A stretch of DNA of 64,000 nucleotides from contig NC_044279.2 of assembly GCF_004027225.2 (NCBI RefSeq), positions 31,846,705 to 31,910,704 of the forward strand, read 5' to 3'. The notes beneath the pieces were generated by a model. The model did no database searches. It was given only the letters and a program-made list of their open reading frames with translations, and was not told where the DNA came from. The stretch is from Strigops habroptila. Taxonomy: Eukaryota; Chordata; Aves; Psittaciformes; Psittacidae. Numbering within the stretch: position 1 is the stretch's first letter; each line of letters starts with the position of its first letter. A program made the translations under genes and the position numbers. Of this stretch, positions 46,965 to 58,076 are shown one piece after another.

Positions 46965-47376
46965 AATTAGAGTGTTGCAGAGTACCCCCCAAGTCCTTCT
47001 TCTCAGAGCTGCTCTCAATCCCTTCATCCCCCAGCCTGTATTGATACCAGGAGTTGCCCACACCCAGGTGCAGGATCTTGCATTTGGCCTTGTTTAACCT
47101 CATGAGGTTCACATGGACCCACTTCTCAAGCTTGTCCAGGTCCCTCTGGATGGCATCCCTTCCCTCAGGAAGGTCAACTGCACCACTCAGCTTGGTGTTA
47201 TCTGCAAACTTGCTGAGGATGCACTTGATCTCACTGTCCGTGTCATTGATGAAGATATTAAAAAGCAGTGGTCTCAATATGGACCCCTGAGGGATACAAC
47301 TCGTCACTGATCTCCACCCAGATGTTGAGCCATTGACCACTACTCTTAGGATGTGATGATCCTACCATTTCCTTAT
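46965..47376 (-). mobile_element. CR1 LINE internal fragment (reverse transcriptase), minus strand
   Basis: A 125-codon minus-strand open frame (46963-47340) carries CR1 reverse-transcriptase motifs: [29 protein letters not shown] and [15 protein letters not shown]. The usual FADD catalytic pair is FADN here, and PQGSILG is PQGSILR, so it is inactive. Both ends are truncated. Confidence 0.93.
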
Positions 47377-48929
47377 CATTTGAATATCAGGTTCCCTCTA
47401 ATAGATACTTGTATGCTTCTCATTGCCATTTTACAGTCTTAGTCGAATTTCCAAATAAAATAAGAAAAGGTTCAAACTCTTGTTAGATAATTCTACTTTC
47501 TGACAAAGGCATGATCAGGACTGCGAAGACCTTCTGGGAGATGTCAGAGCTGGGGTGAAAGAATGGGAGGACCTGGGACAAGGGATTCTTCCTACTCATG
47601 GGGTCCCACTGGTGGGAGAAGAATCCAGTCAGACAGGCTTTTCTTCTGAGTCACTCAGAAATGACTCAGTTTCTACCCAAAAATTGCTATTAAAAAATAG
47701 TAGCAAGAAGAAGACATGGGAAATTTTATCCCAAAAGGGCTCAATGAGGCAAATTAGGGATTTTATTACTAATTGTTTGCAGAAAGCACTCTGTGATGTG
47801 ACAGAATATAACTCTAACATAGATCCTTTCTCTGCAGTGCTCACTGTTTAAATAGACAAAAATGTGGAGGAAGGGTAGGAGGACTTGCAGTAAAACCTGA
47901 AGTAGTTGCTTTGTTTCCTTCTAGCATTTAAGACTGTTAATGCTCAGCTCCTTGCATTTAGTTTCCAGCAGAATAAGACCCTCACACACAAACCCAGATG
48001 TGTGCTATGTCTCAGCACAGGCTGGAGGTCTCCACTGCTTCAGTTTAGTCCCAAAAGACTCTATAATGCACGCACTGCTCTTATAAACGAAAGGAAATTC
48101 AATAAACAAACAAAGGACATTCTGACCGCACTGTACGTTCTTCCTTGTTCTCTCAGGCACTTATTCAAAGTGCCTGTCCATTTTCAATAGATTTCCAGCT
48201 GCTAAATAAATTATTACATTTATCATTGTAATTTTTTTTTTTGTCCAACTATGCTTCTTCACAGTGCATTAGCGTAAGCTAAAAATAACAGGCATTTGTC
48301 ACAGGCTATTCATCAGCCATTGAAAAAATGTTTATTTCCATAATAGATACTGCATATCCCTATATATGATGAGAAGAAGCTTTAAAAAAAGGTCATAAAA
48401 CTTGGTCTTCTCATCACTTGTCCAGAACTAAAAATCTGACAGCAAAAATCCAACTCTGTAGGGTAGCAGTGTGTACGAGTCCTTCATGAATTATCTTCAG
48501 CCTATGATTAGCTCACTCATATTTAATAGTGGTACATTTGGTTATTTTCAGTGAGATTATAGTTCTGATTCACCAAGTGCTACTGTTTGGACAGTCACAT
48601 TGAAGTTGTTAGCAAGTGTAGCTCACTTATATTCCTGGGGTTTGATCCGCTGCTTGGACTAGCCATGCTTTGCACAAGACACATGTGTGTCTGTTTCGGC
48701 AGGGATAGGTTTGCTCCTTGGTTTTGTTAGTGCAGTGTCCGGTTTGCCACAGCCTCTATCGAGACATCCAACACTGCAGTCAGTGCCTCGTAGTACTCCC
48801 TGCCCTGGCCGTGTTTCTGTTCCCCTGATCCAGTCAGTTGTACATGACAGTGCATGATCAGCTCTCAGACTCCTTTGATTGTATTAGATAACGTACTCCA
48901 ATTTCAGGTATGCAGAGATTTGAAAATTA

Positions 48930-49060
48930 AGTCATTTAATTGTTTGAGTTAATTACTCAAACAATTAAATGACTCGAGTTTAAAAGCAGTACAAAAGTAC
49001 TGCTTTTAAACTCGAGCACAGTTAAAACACTGTGCTCGAGTTTAAAAGCAGTACTTTTGT
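48930..49060. repeat. Composite perfect palindromes (three overlapping hairpins)
   Basis: Arms 48930-48949 and 48955-48974 are exact reverse complements (20 bp, 5-base loop). Arms 48973-48992 and 48997-49016 are another exact pair (20 bp, 4-base loop). Arms 48991-49022 and 49029-49060 are a third exact pair (32 bp, 6-base loop) that competes with the second. The 20-mer CTCGAGTTTAAAAGCAGTAC occurs at 48973 and 49035, and inverted at 48997. Confidence 0.95.
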
Positions 49061-49164
49061 CAAGGTGTAAATTTTTTGTGTCATGCTACACCTACTTTTG
49101 TTCTAATAGAAATAGGATCAAGACACAGGGGATTTATATGACAACGCAGTAAAGCCTTCAGACT

Positions 49165-49196
49165 GTTGTTTGTTTGTTTGTTTGTTTGTTTGTTTT
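49165..49196. repeat. (TTTG)n microsatellite
   Basis: Seven or so uninterrupted TTTG units, about 105 bp after the composite palindrome. Confidence 0.9.
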
Positions 49197-51717
49197 ACAG
49201 AGGCAATGTATTGTTATAATGTAGTTACACAAAGTACAGTTGTTCATTACAGTTTGGAAGAACATAATGAGCTATATTAATTGAAAACATGAGACTTTTT
49301 TCACCCTCTGGTTTTTCATGGGTTTAACAAATTACCTGTCATTATTTTTGATCAAATTTTTCTTTACTATTGAAGAAGCCAACAAAGCTTAAATTATTTT
49401 CCTGTCAGATAGTAATCTGAGGCCTGCTTACATAGAAAGAATATAAAGCTCATACTAAATAAAACATGTGATGTTGTATTTTTCTTGCTAGAGTTCAGCA
49501 ACATCAAAACATTTTTTTTTCCCCAAAGACCTGCTATCACTTACTATTTTTCTGACCTTTTGTCTTCCAGCTTTAATTCTGCCTTTCTGAAGTCTTCTTC
49601 TACCATTGCGATAAACTTGGACAGTGTGGTTAAGCAGTGTCCGTGGAAGGCTGAACTCAGATTCCACTTTTTCTTAATTTGTGTTTTCTCTAATTCTGTA
49701 TATGGAACTATCAAAGTAGCTGCAAGCTGATTATTCCTTTCCTTTCCTGGATCAGAAATCACATGTAGTTCTATCAGTTGAAAGCATCCATATGGCCAGC
49801 AGATGCACTTAAAAGGTATTTAATTAGTCATGTAAATTCACCTCACTAGACAGTTCTTTAGTGATTTTATCTAATCGGTATAGACTATTTGAAGTAGTAT
49901 CATGCTTACCAGGAGTAAATTTGGTCTGGATGAACAGAAGTACTTCATTCAAGTTTAAGTTTTGTCTATCATTTAACTATCATCTTCAAAAACTTCCAGT
50001 ACAGCTTCTGCTTTAATGTTGATAAGCCCTATATTACATACCTAAAGTTCTGTTTCATGGTATGTAAAAGGTCACTGAAAATTCTGTTTTTCCTACTGCT
50101 TTTTGTCCCAAGTTCCACTGCTATTGCAAAATTAGATATATGTAATAAATTCTGCTCAAAATTTTATTTTTGTGATTTAACCTATCAAAAATGATGAAAT
50201 CATCGCTTAAATTCATCTTGGCAAACTAGAACTTGCTTGACAAGAATCAAAAAGTACATATTAATCACCCAGATCCCAAGATTCTACTATTTTTAGCTAG
50301 AACATCATTTGTATTTGTTAAAATCTATATCCAAGCTCTTTTTCCCCCTTTTTTCTGTCTTATAGAAACAGCAGGTATAATTTGTTCCTACCACACTTAC
50401 ATTTGGTTTGAGATGTATCAGGTTGTACCCAACAAGTCAAAGAGTCCAGAAGTTTAGCGTCAGAAATGTGTCCTTTTGCCATTATTCTTAGTATCCCTTA
50501 TCTTAGGTAATTTGCAATCTCTTTCTTGTTTCGTTGCTGAAAAAAGTTAAATAGAACCAGAAATAAGGCCCTTTATTGTGACTTGGAAGCCTACTAGTTA
50601 ATCTGTGTATTGCGTATAATGTTGATTTTGTGTTATTCTCATTTTTCCATTGAAATGTCAGTAGGTATCTGATCACAGAAATACCTTGAGGACTCCAGGT
50701 ATATGTATATTGGTACTAACCTGACCAACAAATGCATTATACCCTAAAGTGGCATCAGAGCAGTTTTCCAAGGAGTGTGTTCTGTCAGCTTGTGTTATTG
50801 CTGGTTGTTCATGCAGAAACAGAGGCACTAGTCAGGCCACCACCAAACCTGGTGACTACTTTAATTTGCAGTGTGTGTGTATGCGCGAAGGGGGGGATCA
50901 CATGGCTGCACAGCCTGTGCCGCTGTCTTCCGTTTGGTTATTGCAGTTCTTATCCTCTTCACTGCTTTCAGTAACTGAGACCTGAACCTGCCTTTCCCAT
51001 ATTTTTCCCAGTGCTTGCTGTCAGCCTGGGAAGCCTGTAATTAAGTAGGTCATCCTATTCACCTTTTAAATACTGTTACATCATTAACTCTCTCTCTTCT
51101 AGTTCTATGAAATTTCCTCAGCATTTCAGAAGTTGTTAGGAAACAAATTTAATGATTAACATTGCTGACTACCACATCTTTCATTTATTTTTCTAATAAC
51201 TCTTCAACCTGGCATTTAAAAATAAATGTTTAATTTATGTTGCTGTTTACTATCCTTTCATATTATTGATTTAATGGAAAGTATTTCAACATTACATAAT
51301 GTGAAAAACACTGTTCATGTTTTCCAAATATGCAATAGAAACATTGTTGCTGTTCCACATTCTTTTAGACAATTCTGTTTTTCACATCTAGTAGTAAAGC
51401 AGTGCTAGTAGCTGCAATATCATTATCTCTGATTAACTTAACATTCTTACTTTCCATGGGCTATATACTTTTGCCTTTTCTTTCTTCTAAGTTCTTCAAT
51501 CATTTAACTCTTTAGTTATACACTAACTGTTGTTAGGTTCATTTTTTTCTCCATTTGTTTCATGTTTTAATGTGCTGCTTCCTCTTCTTTTAGACAGTAA
51601 GAAACAAGTTGAGGATGCAGATAATGAATAGACCGTGAGTGGTATACGGGTTGCCAAAACTGTGACTGTGAAATTTCAAAGCGGGGAATCTTTTGTTCCA
51701 AGGATGTTTTTTGCAGG

Positions 51718-52331
51718 TGTACTGGATCTGGCTGGGATTAAGTTAACTTTCTTCACAGCAGTGATATTGTGCTGTGTTTTGGGTATGTGCTAAAACAGTG
51801 TTGAAAACATGCCGATGTTTTGGCTGTTGCTGAGCAGTGCTTGCAGAGGATCAAGGCTGTCTCTTTCCCACTCTGCCCACACTCCCACCCCAGTGAGTAG
51901 GCTGAGGATGGGCAAGAATTTGGGAGGGGACACAGGCAAGACAGCTGACCCCAACTGGCCAAAGGGACACTCCATGCCATATGACATCATGCCCAGCAAT
52001 AAAACTAGGTAGAAGAAAAGGGTGGGATAGGGGTTGGGTATCAGAGACTGACCAGGGGCCTGCTCAGGGGCCTCAGCAAGTGATTGTCTTAACATCACTT
52101 TTTATTTTTTTTTTCTTTTATCCTTACTTACTACATTTTATTAATTCTCACTTTTTTCCCTTCATTAATCCATCTTTATCCTGACCCATGAGTGTTCTCT
52201 CTTTCTCTCCTATTTTCTCCCCTGACTTCTTCTCCTATTCTTTTTCCCTGGGGAGAAGGTAGAGGGAGTGAGCTAGCAGCTCCTCTGATTGTGGGTGCTT
52301 ACCTGGTGGCCAGGGTCAACCTACACCACCA
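51718..52331 (+). mobile_element. Endogenous-retrovirus LTR, probably solitary (avian ERVL-like)
   Basis: The block starts TGTACTGGATCTGGCTGGGA and includes TGTGCTGTGTTTTGG, GACAGCTGACCCCAACTGGC, AGCAATAAAA and a terminal GGTCAACCTACACCAC. By recall this is the layout of a widespread bird LTR family. No retroviral gene lies beside it, so it is read as a solo LTR. CAGG occurs immediately outside both ends and may be part of a target-site duplication. Orientation follows the family consensus as I recall it. Confidence 0.75.
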
Positions 52332-52439
52332 GGATGTAAGAAAAATACATTAGAAGCACAATCCCCAGGGGAATGAAGTACTTTTTCCAAGAAGCAAGCC
52401 AGGAAAGAGTCATTTGTGAAACCACAGATGAAAGGAGTG

Positions 52440-52799
52440 GGAGGACAGGCTGAGAGAGCTGGGACTGTTTAACCTTAAGAGGAGGCTCAAGGGAGAGTAT
52501 CTTATTGATTTGTCTAAAAGCCTGATATGAGGAGTGAAGATGGAGCCAGACTTACCTCAGTGCTTTCCAGTGAAAGGACAAGAAGCAATGGGCGCAAACT
52601 GAAATTCAGGAAGTTCCATTTAACTTATGAAAAAACCTTTTTACTGTGGGGGTGGTTGAACATTGGAACAGGTTGCTCAGAGGAGTTGTGGAGTGTCCAA
52701 CCTTGGACACGCAGAAAACCCAATTGGATACAACCCTGCTCTGAGCAGAGTGATGGACTAGAAAATCTCCCAGCCTCAGCTATGTTGTGATTCTGTGAA
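52440..52799 (+). mobile_element. CR1 LINE 3' end, plus strand
   Basis: The block reads AGGACAGGCTGAGAGAGCTG, then ACAAGAAGCAATGGGC, TTTTTACTGTGGGGGTGGTT, GGAACAGGTTGCTCAGAGG and ends TGTGATTCTGTGA. This is the ORF2 tail and 3' UTR of a CR1 subfamily. It lies about 110 bp after the LTR. Confidence 0.9.
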
Positions 52800-53617
52800 A
52801 TGTCATGGGTGTTAAGTGACCCACAGTTTCGTGGATCAAGCAGCCAAGCACATAGTCAGTATAGATAACATGGGATAGCAGAGACCCTTCTCAGATGAAG
52901 CTGCAGCATTTTTTCCCAATCTCTAGAATTATCTTTCAGCTCTGGATACACAAGATTTTATAATGAATTGTATTTTATTTTTATTTTACTTTTGAATAGA
53001 GTGGTTATGTGAGTCTTTTTAGTTTAGACCTTGAGCTTTTTCACTGACAAAACTAGTGCTTCTGCTTTGGCATAGAAAAGCACGGAAACCTGTCTCTTAG
53101 TACAGCATCGTTATTTTGGAACATACTGTAACTTGACGCGTGTTCCTGCACCAGAGTTGTCTGAGGCAGCAGAGTCTTGTAAGAGAACTTTCCAGTTACA
53201 GACTAATGTGCAGAAGGCTGATTCCCTCTATTTGAGTGTAAAGTGACTCTACGGAAATGGATCCTGCAGCAGCAATTTCTGCTGGACACTGAATGTAAAA
53301 CAATAGTCTTTACACAAGTGCTGTTTTGTAGTAGGAGTGCTGGTAAAATCGTTTCATTCACACCTACCAAAACTAGTGTTTCAAGGTGACTCATTGTCCT
53401 GATTCAACCTGCTTTTTAAGTTCAACTTACTAATTTTACTGCTGGCCTTTTCACTTGCTGATGGTTTCATAGGTAAGAGTTAGTTTATATCCTTCTTTTC
53501 CCAGCAGTTCCTGGTTTTTAGTGAGTGGGCCCAAATAGTCTTGTTAGGTTAAATTAATTGTTAGCTGTTGCTGTTCAGGTGTGTATTTAACCAACTAAAT
53601 CTTGATTGCTTGATTAA

Positions 53618-53634
53618 AAAAAAAAAAAAAAAAG
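53618..53634. repeat. Poly-A run
   Basis: An A run of about 17 bases in intergenic DNA. Confidence 0.75.
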
Positions 53635-54361
53635 AATAATAGGAGTGGTCCAGCTTTTTTAATATATGAGTGAAATATTACACTTTTTGTGAAAAAAAAA
53701 AATAACTTCCTCTAAGAGATGAATTGCAACATGAAATCTGCAATACGGGGGAGGTATAAGGTGCACTTACGCTTTTGGTTACTTTACTAGAAAAGTACAT
53801 GGTTTTAATTTGATTGACTTAGGGGCTTCAAAAACTTGCTCACTGATTTACTCTCTGAAAAGATGCTCATGAATGCTTTATAGTTGTAGCATGGGTTTCC
53901 ATCTGAGCTGAAGAGATTTTTTTTTTTAGTGTGTAGGTGCAGGAAGAATGTGATCTCTTTTGTGGTGGGTGCTGCCTCCTTCTCTGTGAATTCTCATTTG
54001 TTGAACAGAAGGAGACTGAGCTCTGCAAGCGTGGCGGTGCACACAGAACTGTTGCATGAACAGGCAGTGCTGTACACTGGATTCCTATACTCTCTCATTG
54101 CACATGATGATTTTTTCTCTCTGAATATTTTAATTTTCTGCTTAGTGTAAAGATAGCTGGGGGGTGGGGTGGGTAGTGTTAAATACTGAATGTTGCATCT
54201 TTCTACCTAAAATTGAGGGTCTCACAGGTTATTCCACTGAGGAAGATAATGTGATTATGTGAGATACCTTCAATCCAGTTATTTACAAAAAATACATAAA
54301 ACTATATTGCCATCAGTACAGAAGTGGTTCACAAGTCTTCATCTGGTGCTTGTTCTGATTG

Positions 54362-54402
54362 TGCTGGTCTAGTTCCAACGCCCCTGCCATGGGGATGTCT
54401 GG
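54362..54402 (-). mobile_element. Possible short CR1 3' fragment, minus strand
   Basis: GGTCTAGTTCCAACGCCCCT followed by GCCATGGGGATGTC resembles the reversed CR1 tail seen in sense at 57281-57332. Only about 40 bp match, so this is tentative. Confidence 0.35.
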
Positions 54403-54989
54403 CAACTTAGTTTATTTCACCTATTATCTTTAGCAATGACGAGAACTAGCAGATATTGCATTAAGAGACAGTCATAATGCAATGCTAAGAGCATCCTGTA
54501 AACGTTTTCCAGGGATGTCAGCAATACCAGCACACTGGCACTAGGGACCACATCCCACATAAAAAGGCTTTGGTTGACAATTCGGCTGAAGTGCAATGTC
54601 AACAACTCTGTCAGGCTGCACGGAGGCGTTTTTCCCAGTGCAGTGACAATACCGACAGTGCGTGCACTCTGGCGACTGGCCATGGCCTTGTGATATTCCC
54701 CTCCTATGTAAGCAGAAGGGATATAGACCTCTCAAACCGGAGGGTTTTCTGAAATCTTCGTGAGTGATCTATTATTGCCAACCCTGTGCTTTTGCTTTGG
54801 GGTACTACATCTCCAGATTTGACCCCATATTTACCGTATTTGTAATTTTCTACCGCTAATTTACCCAAGTTCGACCGGTGGGAGCTGAGTGTCGCTCCGG
54901 TTTCGCTCACCTCCCCTGGCTGGATAAGCCCCCGTGGCTCCCAGGCCACCATTTTCCAGGGTGAGTAAAGCCACCCGCGGGAATACCGC

Positions 54990-55580
54990 GCACGTTTCGG
55001 GTCCTAGCTGGCAGGCTCCGGGGGAAGGACGAGCAGGGGCGCCGGGACGCTGCCGCCGCGGCTGCGGCACTGCCGGGGCCGGCGGTGCCGCGCTTCCTTC
55101 CCCGGCGCTCATCCGCGCCCGGGAGCGGAGCGGCGCGGAGCGGCGCGGACGGGAGGGGCAGGGCACAGCCGCCGCAGCCGCCGCAGCCGCTCCCTCCCCG
55201 CGGCGGCCGGGGGGCGGGACGCCGCGGCAGCGCCAGCGCCGCTGTCAGCGCCCGAGGGGCTGGGGGGGCCGTGCCGGCCGCGGGCAGCTGCGGGCGGGCG
55301 CCGGCGCGCAGCGGAGCGGGATCGCCCGCTGCTGGGAGCCGCACCACGGCAAGCACGGAGCCGCGTCGCACCAGCACCGCGCCCGTGGCGCCGGATCCCC
55401 CGTCGCGGTGAGTGAGGCGGACGGCGGGCGGCGGGCATCGAGCAGCGGGCGGGCAGCACCGGCCCGGCGGCGCTGCGGGGCCCGTGGCCCTGTGCCCCGG
55501 CGGGGCGGCGGCGGCAGCTGCGAGGGGTAGCGCGGACGCAGGTCCCCGGGTCTGCGCCGGGGGCAAGGGGAACTGGGTCG
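54990..55580. promoter_or_regulatory. TMEM117: TMEM117 CpG-island promoter
   Basis: A dense CpG block sits upstream of the first TMEM117 coding exon, with a strong donor inside it. Long open frames on both strands here are a by-product of GC richness. Confidence 0.75.
55085..55407 (+). other. TMEM117: Probable TMEM117 non-coding first exon (3' end only certain)
   Basis: The donor GCG|GTGAGTGAG at 55408 in the CpG island is a strong 5' splice site that would pair with the acceptor at 57770-57771. The 5' boundary given is a guess inside the island. Confidence 0.45.
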
Positions 55581-57771
55581 ATTTAACAGGTTGAGATGGG
55601 CATGTGGTGCGCGGCTTTCTCGGTACCCGCATTTTTGGTGTGGAGGTAGTCAAGAGCTGGCTTTTTATTAGCGATTTGGTGCTGCTGCTATTGCAAATAT
55701 TGGCTGCTTATGCTATAAAACGCTTCCTAGGAAGCTGCGTCTTCAGTTGGGTGTCTAATAACTCTCGGGTATCCGGCAGCTGCCAAAACTATCAGGACAT
55801 ATAGTTGTTTATCTCCATTTGGGCTTTAAGATAGTTCATACACATAAGGAAATACCCTAACTTTTTCTTTCCCATTGGCAAGAATAAGGGAGAACATTTG
55901 GGGCATCCTTATGGCTCTAAAGGCAGTTTACTCTCCCCAAAGTGGTATTTTCTTAGGCTGCTGGACCAATGACTCTTGCTTTAAAACATTTTATTCATGA
56001 AGTTTTCAAACGGCTGACAGTCCCTTGTGCCAACTTTTTAACTGTCTTTTTTTATCATGTGTAATTTATACGTAATGAGACATGATTAATTTTTACTATT
56101 TACGGAATGAGTTTTCGGAGTCTGCTGGGAGGTTATTTTATCTTTTTGATTTAATGGGTACAGGATTCCTTGTAATTTTAGAAATCTAAATCAGATTATA
56201 GAGTTAAATAATTTTGAAGGGACTACCTAAAGCGAGATGTAATTCAAGCCGTTTGTAAGTTTGCAAAGTGATACTTAGTCAGAAGTCCCAGAAGGGATGA
56301 GTAATTGATTGGGTTTTTTAGGTCTTGCTGCGATTTGGGTTTGGGTTTTTTCCTCCTGCAGGGCATATGACATTTGCAAAAATCTGTAGCGTTCAGTTAA
56401 GTACACTGTATCCTTCGAGGATCATGCAGTAACAAACAAGCAATATTATTAGATACTCTTTTTTTTTTTTTTAATTTATTCCTGCACTCTGTGTCCCTTG
56501 AATAGCTGCGGTGTTCCACGACACAAAGGCCTTGTATCTTTGTGCATATAAAGTGGTTCAACAGGATGAAACAACTAATTGATTGTGAATAAAAGTAAAA
56601 GAAACCAAATGGCCAAGAACTGAAACATTTGCCATGCTCAGCTGCATTTTTCCATAGCAGTACTTCATAAGTAGGCAAGTTTCAAAATACGTTTTTTGTA
56701 TTCCTACAAAACAGCCTGTGCTCAGGGTACTCTTACCTTCCGGTTTTGAAAACATGCTTAATTACAGGTGTACGCCCTGAAGCCAATGGAAAATTTCCAC
56801 AGACTTGCCTGACCCGCAAGGATTAATTCTAGCAACTTTTCCATCATGTTATTCCTTCATATAACCACAAGTTTCCGATGTTCCTGGGATATATGCTTGT
56901 AAGCTTCTAGGAGATGAGGCAGCAGAAAACCTGACTGGATTTGGGGGCTTGTTCCACCCTTCTTCTATTAGGAGAATGATTCACTTTAGGCTTAGCATGA
57001 ACAAAAGGCTCTGGGGAGACCTTAGAGCCTTCAGTCTTCCAATACCTAAAGGGGGCCTACCAAGAAATCTGGAGAGGGACTTGTTTACAAGGACAAGTAG
57101 TGATACGACAGGGGGGAATGCCTTTAAATAGAGGAGGATAGATTTAGATTAGTTATTAGGAAGAAGTCCTTTACTGTGAGAGTGGTGAGGCTCTGGCACA
57201 GGTTGCCCAGAGAAACTCTGGCAGCCCCATCCCTGGCAGTGTTCAAGGCCAGGTTGGACAGGGCTTTGAGCAACCTGGTCTAGTGGAAGGTGTCCCTGCC
57301 CATGGCAGGGGGGTTGGAACTAGATGATCTTTAAGGTCCCTTCCAACCCAAACCATTCTGTGATTCTATGATTTTTGAAATCTGTGTTGTATTTTTTGCA
57401 ATGTGGCTGGAAAGGCACTCTTGAGTTTCATGTACCCTGTCACATTCTTACAAGCTGTATTTTCATGCCTCGTTATGGAGTTGTAATGTTAGAGAGGTAG
57501 TATAGTAATGTTTGAGACTAAAAGTCCTGTGCTATAAGGTATATATGTTTGTTTGTTGTTTTTACATTGGAATGGTCAGGAATTTCATTTTTTCTGTAAC
57601 TGGCTCTAACAGTATTTTTGATTGAAACTTTCATTGCTAGTCAAGTCTGAAGTGTTAAAAATAAACGATGACAAGGTTACAGTGACGTGTTTTTTGTAAT
57701 GTGCAGGTATCTGCTGAGCTCTAAGAATTCTGGGTCTGTATAACATTGTGCATTTGTATTTTTACATGCAG
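55408..57771 (+). other. TMEM117: TMEM117 intron 1 (inferred) with a CR1 element
   Basis: A 2.4-kb stretch between the island donor and the acceptor tttacatgcag. A sense CR1 3' end lies at about 56985-57372. The rest is AT-rich with a T run at 56460-56473. Confidence 0.6.
56985..57372 (+). mobile_element. CR1 LINE 3' end, plus strand
   Basis: It starts with the ORF2 tail (GGCTCTGGGGAGACCTTAGA), continues TACTGTGAGAGTGGTGAGG and GGCCAGGTTGGACAGGGCTT, and ends with TCCCTTCCAACCCAAACCAT and TCTGTGATTCTATGATT, the typical 8-bp-repeat CR1 tail. It is the best-preserved 3' end in the window. Confidence 0.94.
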
Positions 57772-57799
57772 GCAAAGAACAGTTCTGCAGTATCTGAGG

Positions 57800-58076
57800 A
57801 TGGATAAAGACTTCCGCTACTACTTCCAGCACCCGTGGTCTCGCTTAGTTGTGGCTTACTTAGTGATCTTCTTTAACTTCTTAATATTTGCGGAGGACCC
57901 AGTATCTCACAGTCAGACAGAAGCCAATGTTATTGTTGTTGGTAATTGTTTCTCCTTTGTAACAAATAAATACCCTGAAGGAGGAGGCTGGAGATTTTTG
58001 AAGGTGTTTCTGTGGCTGCTTGCCATTCTCACAGGACTGATAGCTGGGAAATTTCTCTTCCATCAGCGCCTGTTTG
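57800..58076 (+). CDS. TMEM117: TMEM117 first coding exon (residues 1-92)
   Basis: The exon follows acceptor tttacatgcag (exon from 57772). ATG at 57800 has A at -3 and G at +4, a strong context, and encodes MDKDFRYYFQHPWSR; human TMEM117 starts MGKDFRYYFQHPWSR. Two membrane segments are visible, about residues 16-31 and 66-84, around a conserved loop with AEDPVSHSQTEANVIVVGNC. The donor is TTTG|GTAAGT at 58077, phase 1, and the last residues HQRLF match human. TMEM117 is a multi-pass membrane protein of unclear function. The remaining exons are beyond the right edge. Confidence 0.96.

Larger units (their letters stand above)
41500..54990. other. Intergenic region between TWF1 and TMEM117
   Basis: About 13.5 kb without a supported gene. 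It holds an antisense CR1 fragment (46965-47376), a composite palindrome (48930-49060), a TTTG microsatellite (49165-49196), an ERV LTR (51718-52331), a CR1 copy (52440-52799) and a poly-A run (53618-53634). Short open frames near 43907-44122, 47555-47851 and 49544-49762 resemble no protein I know. Confidence 0.75.

Noticed and set aside
47054-47310. Plus-strand open frames opposite the CR1 reverse transcriptase
   Set aside because: Mirror frames of the CR1 coding strand; not genes.
54907-55653. 248-codon minus-strand and 198-codon plus-strand open frames near 55 kb
   Set aside because: They overlap each other in the TMEM117 CpG island and show only Arg/Pro/Ala-rich text, with no domain. A compositional effect.
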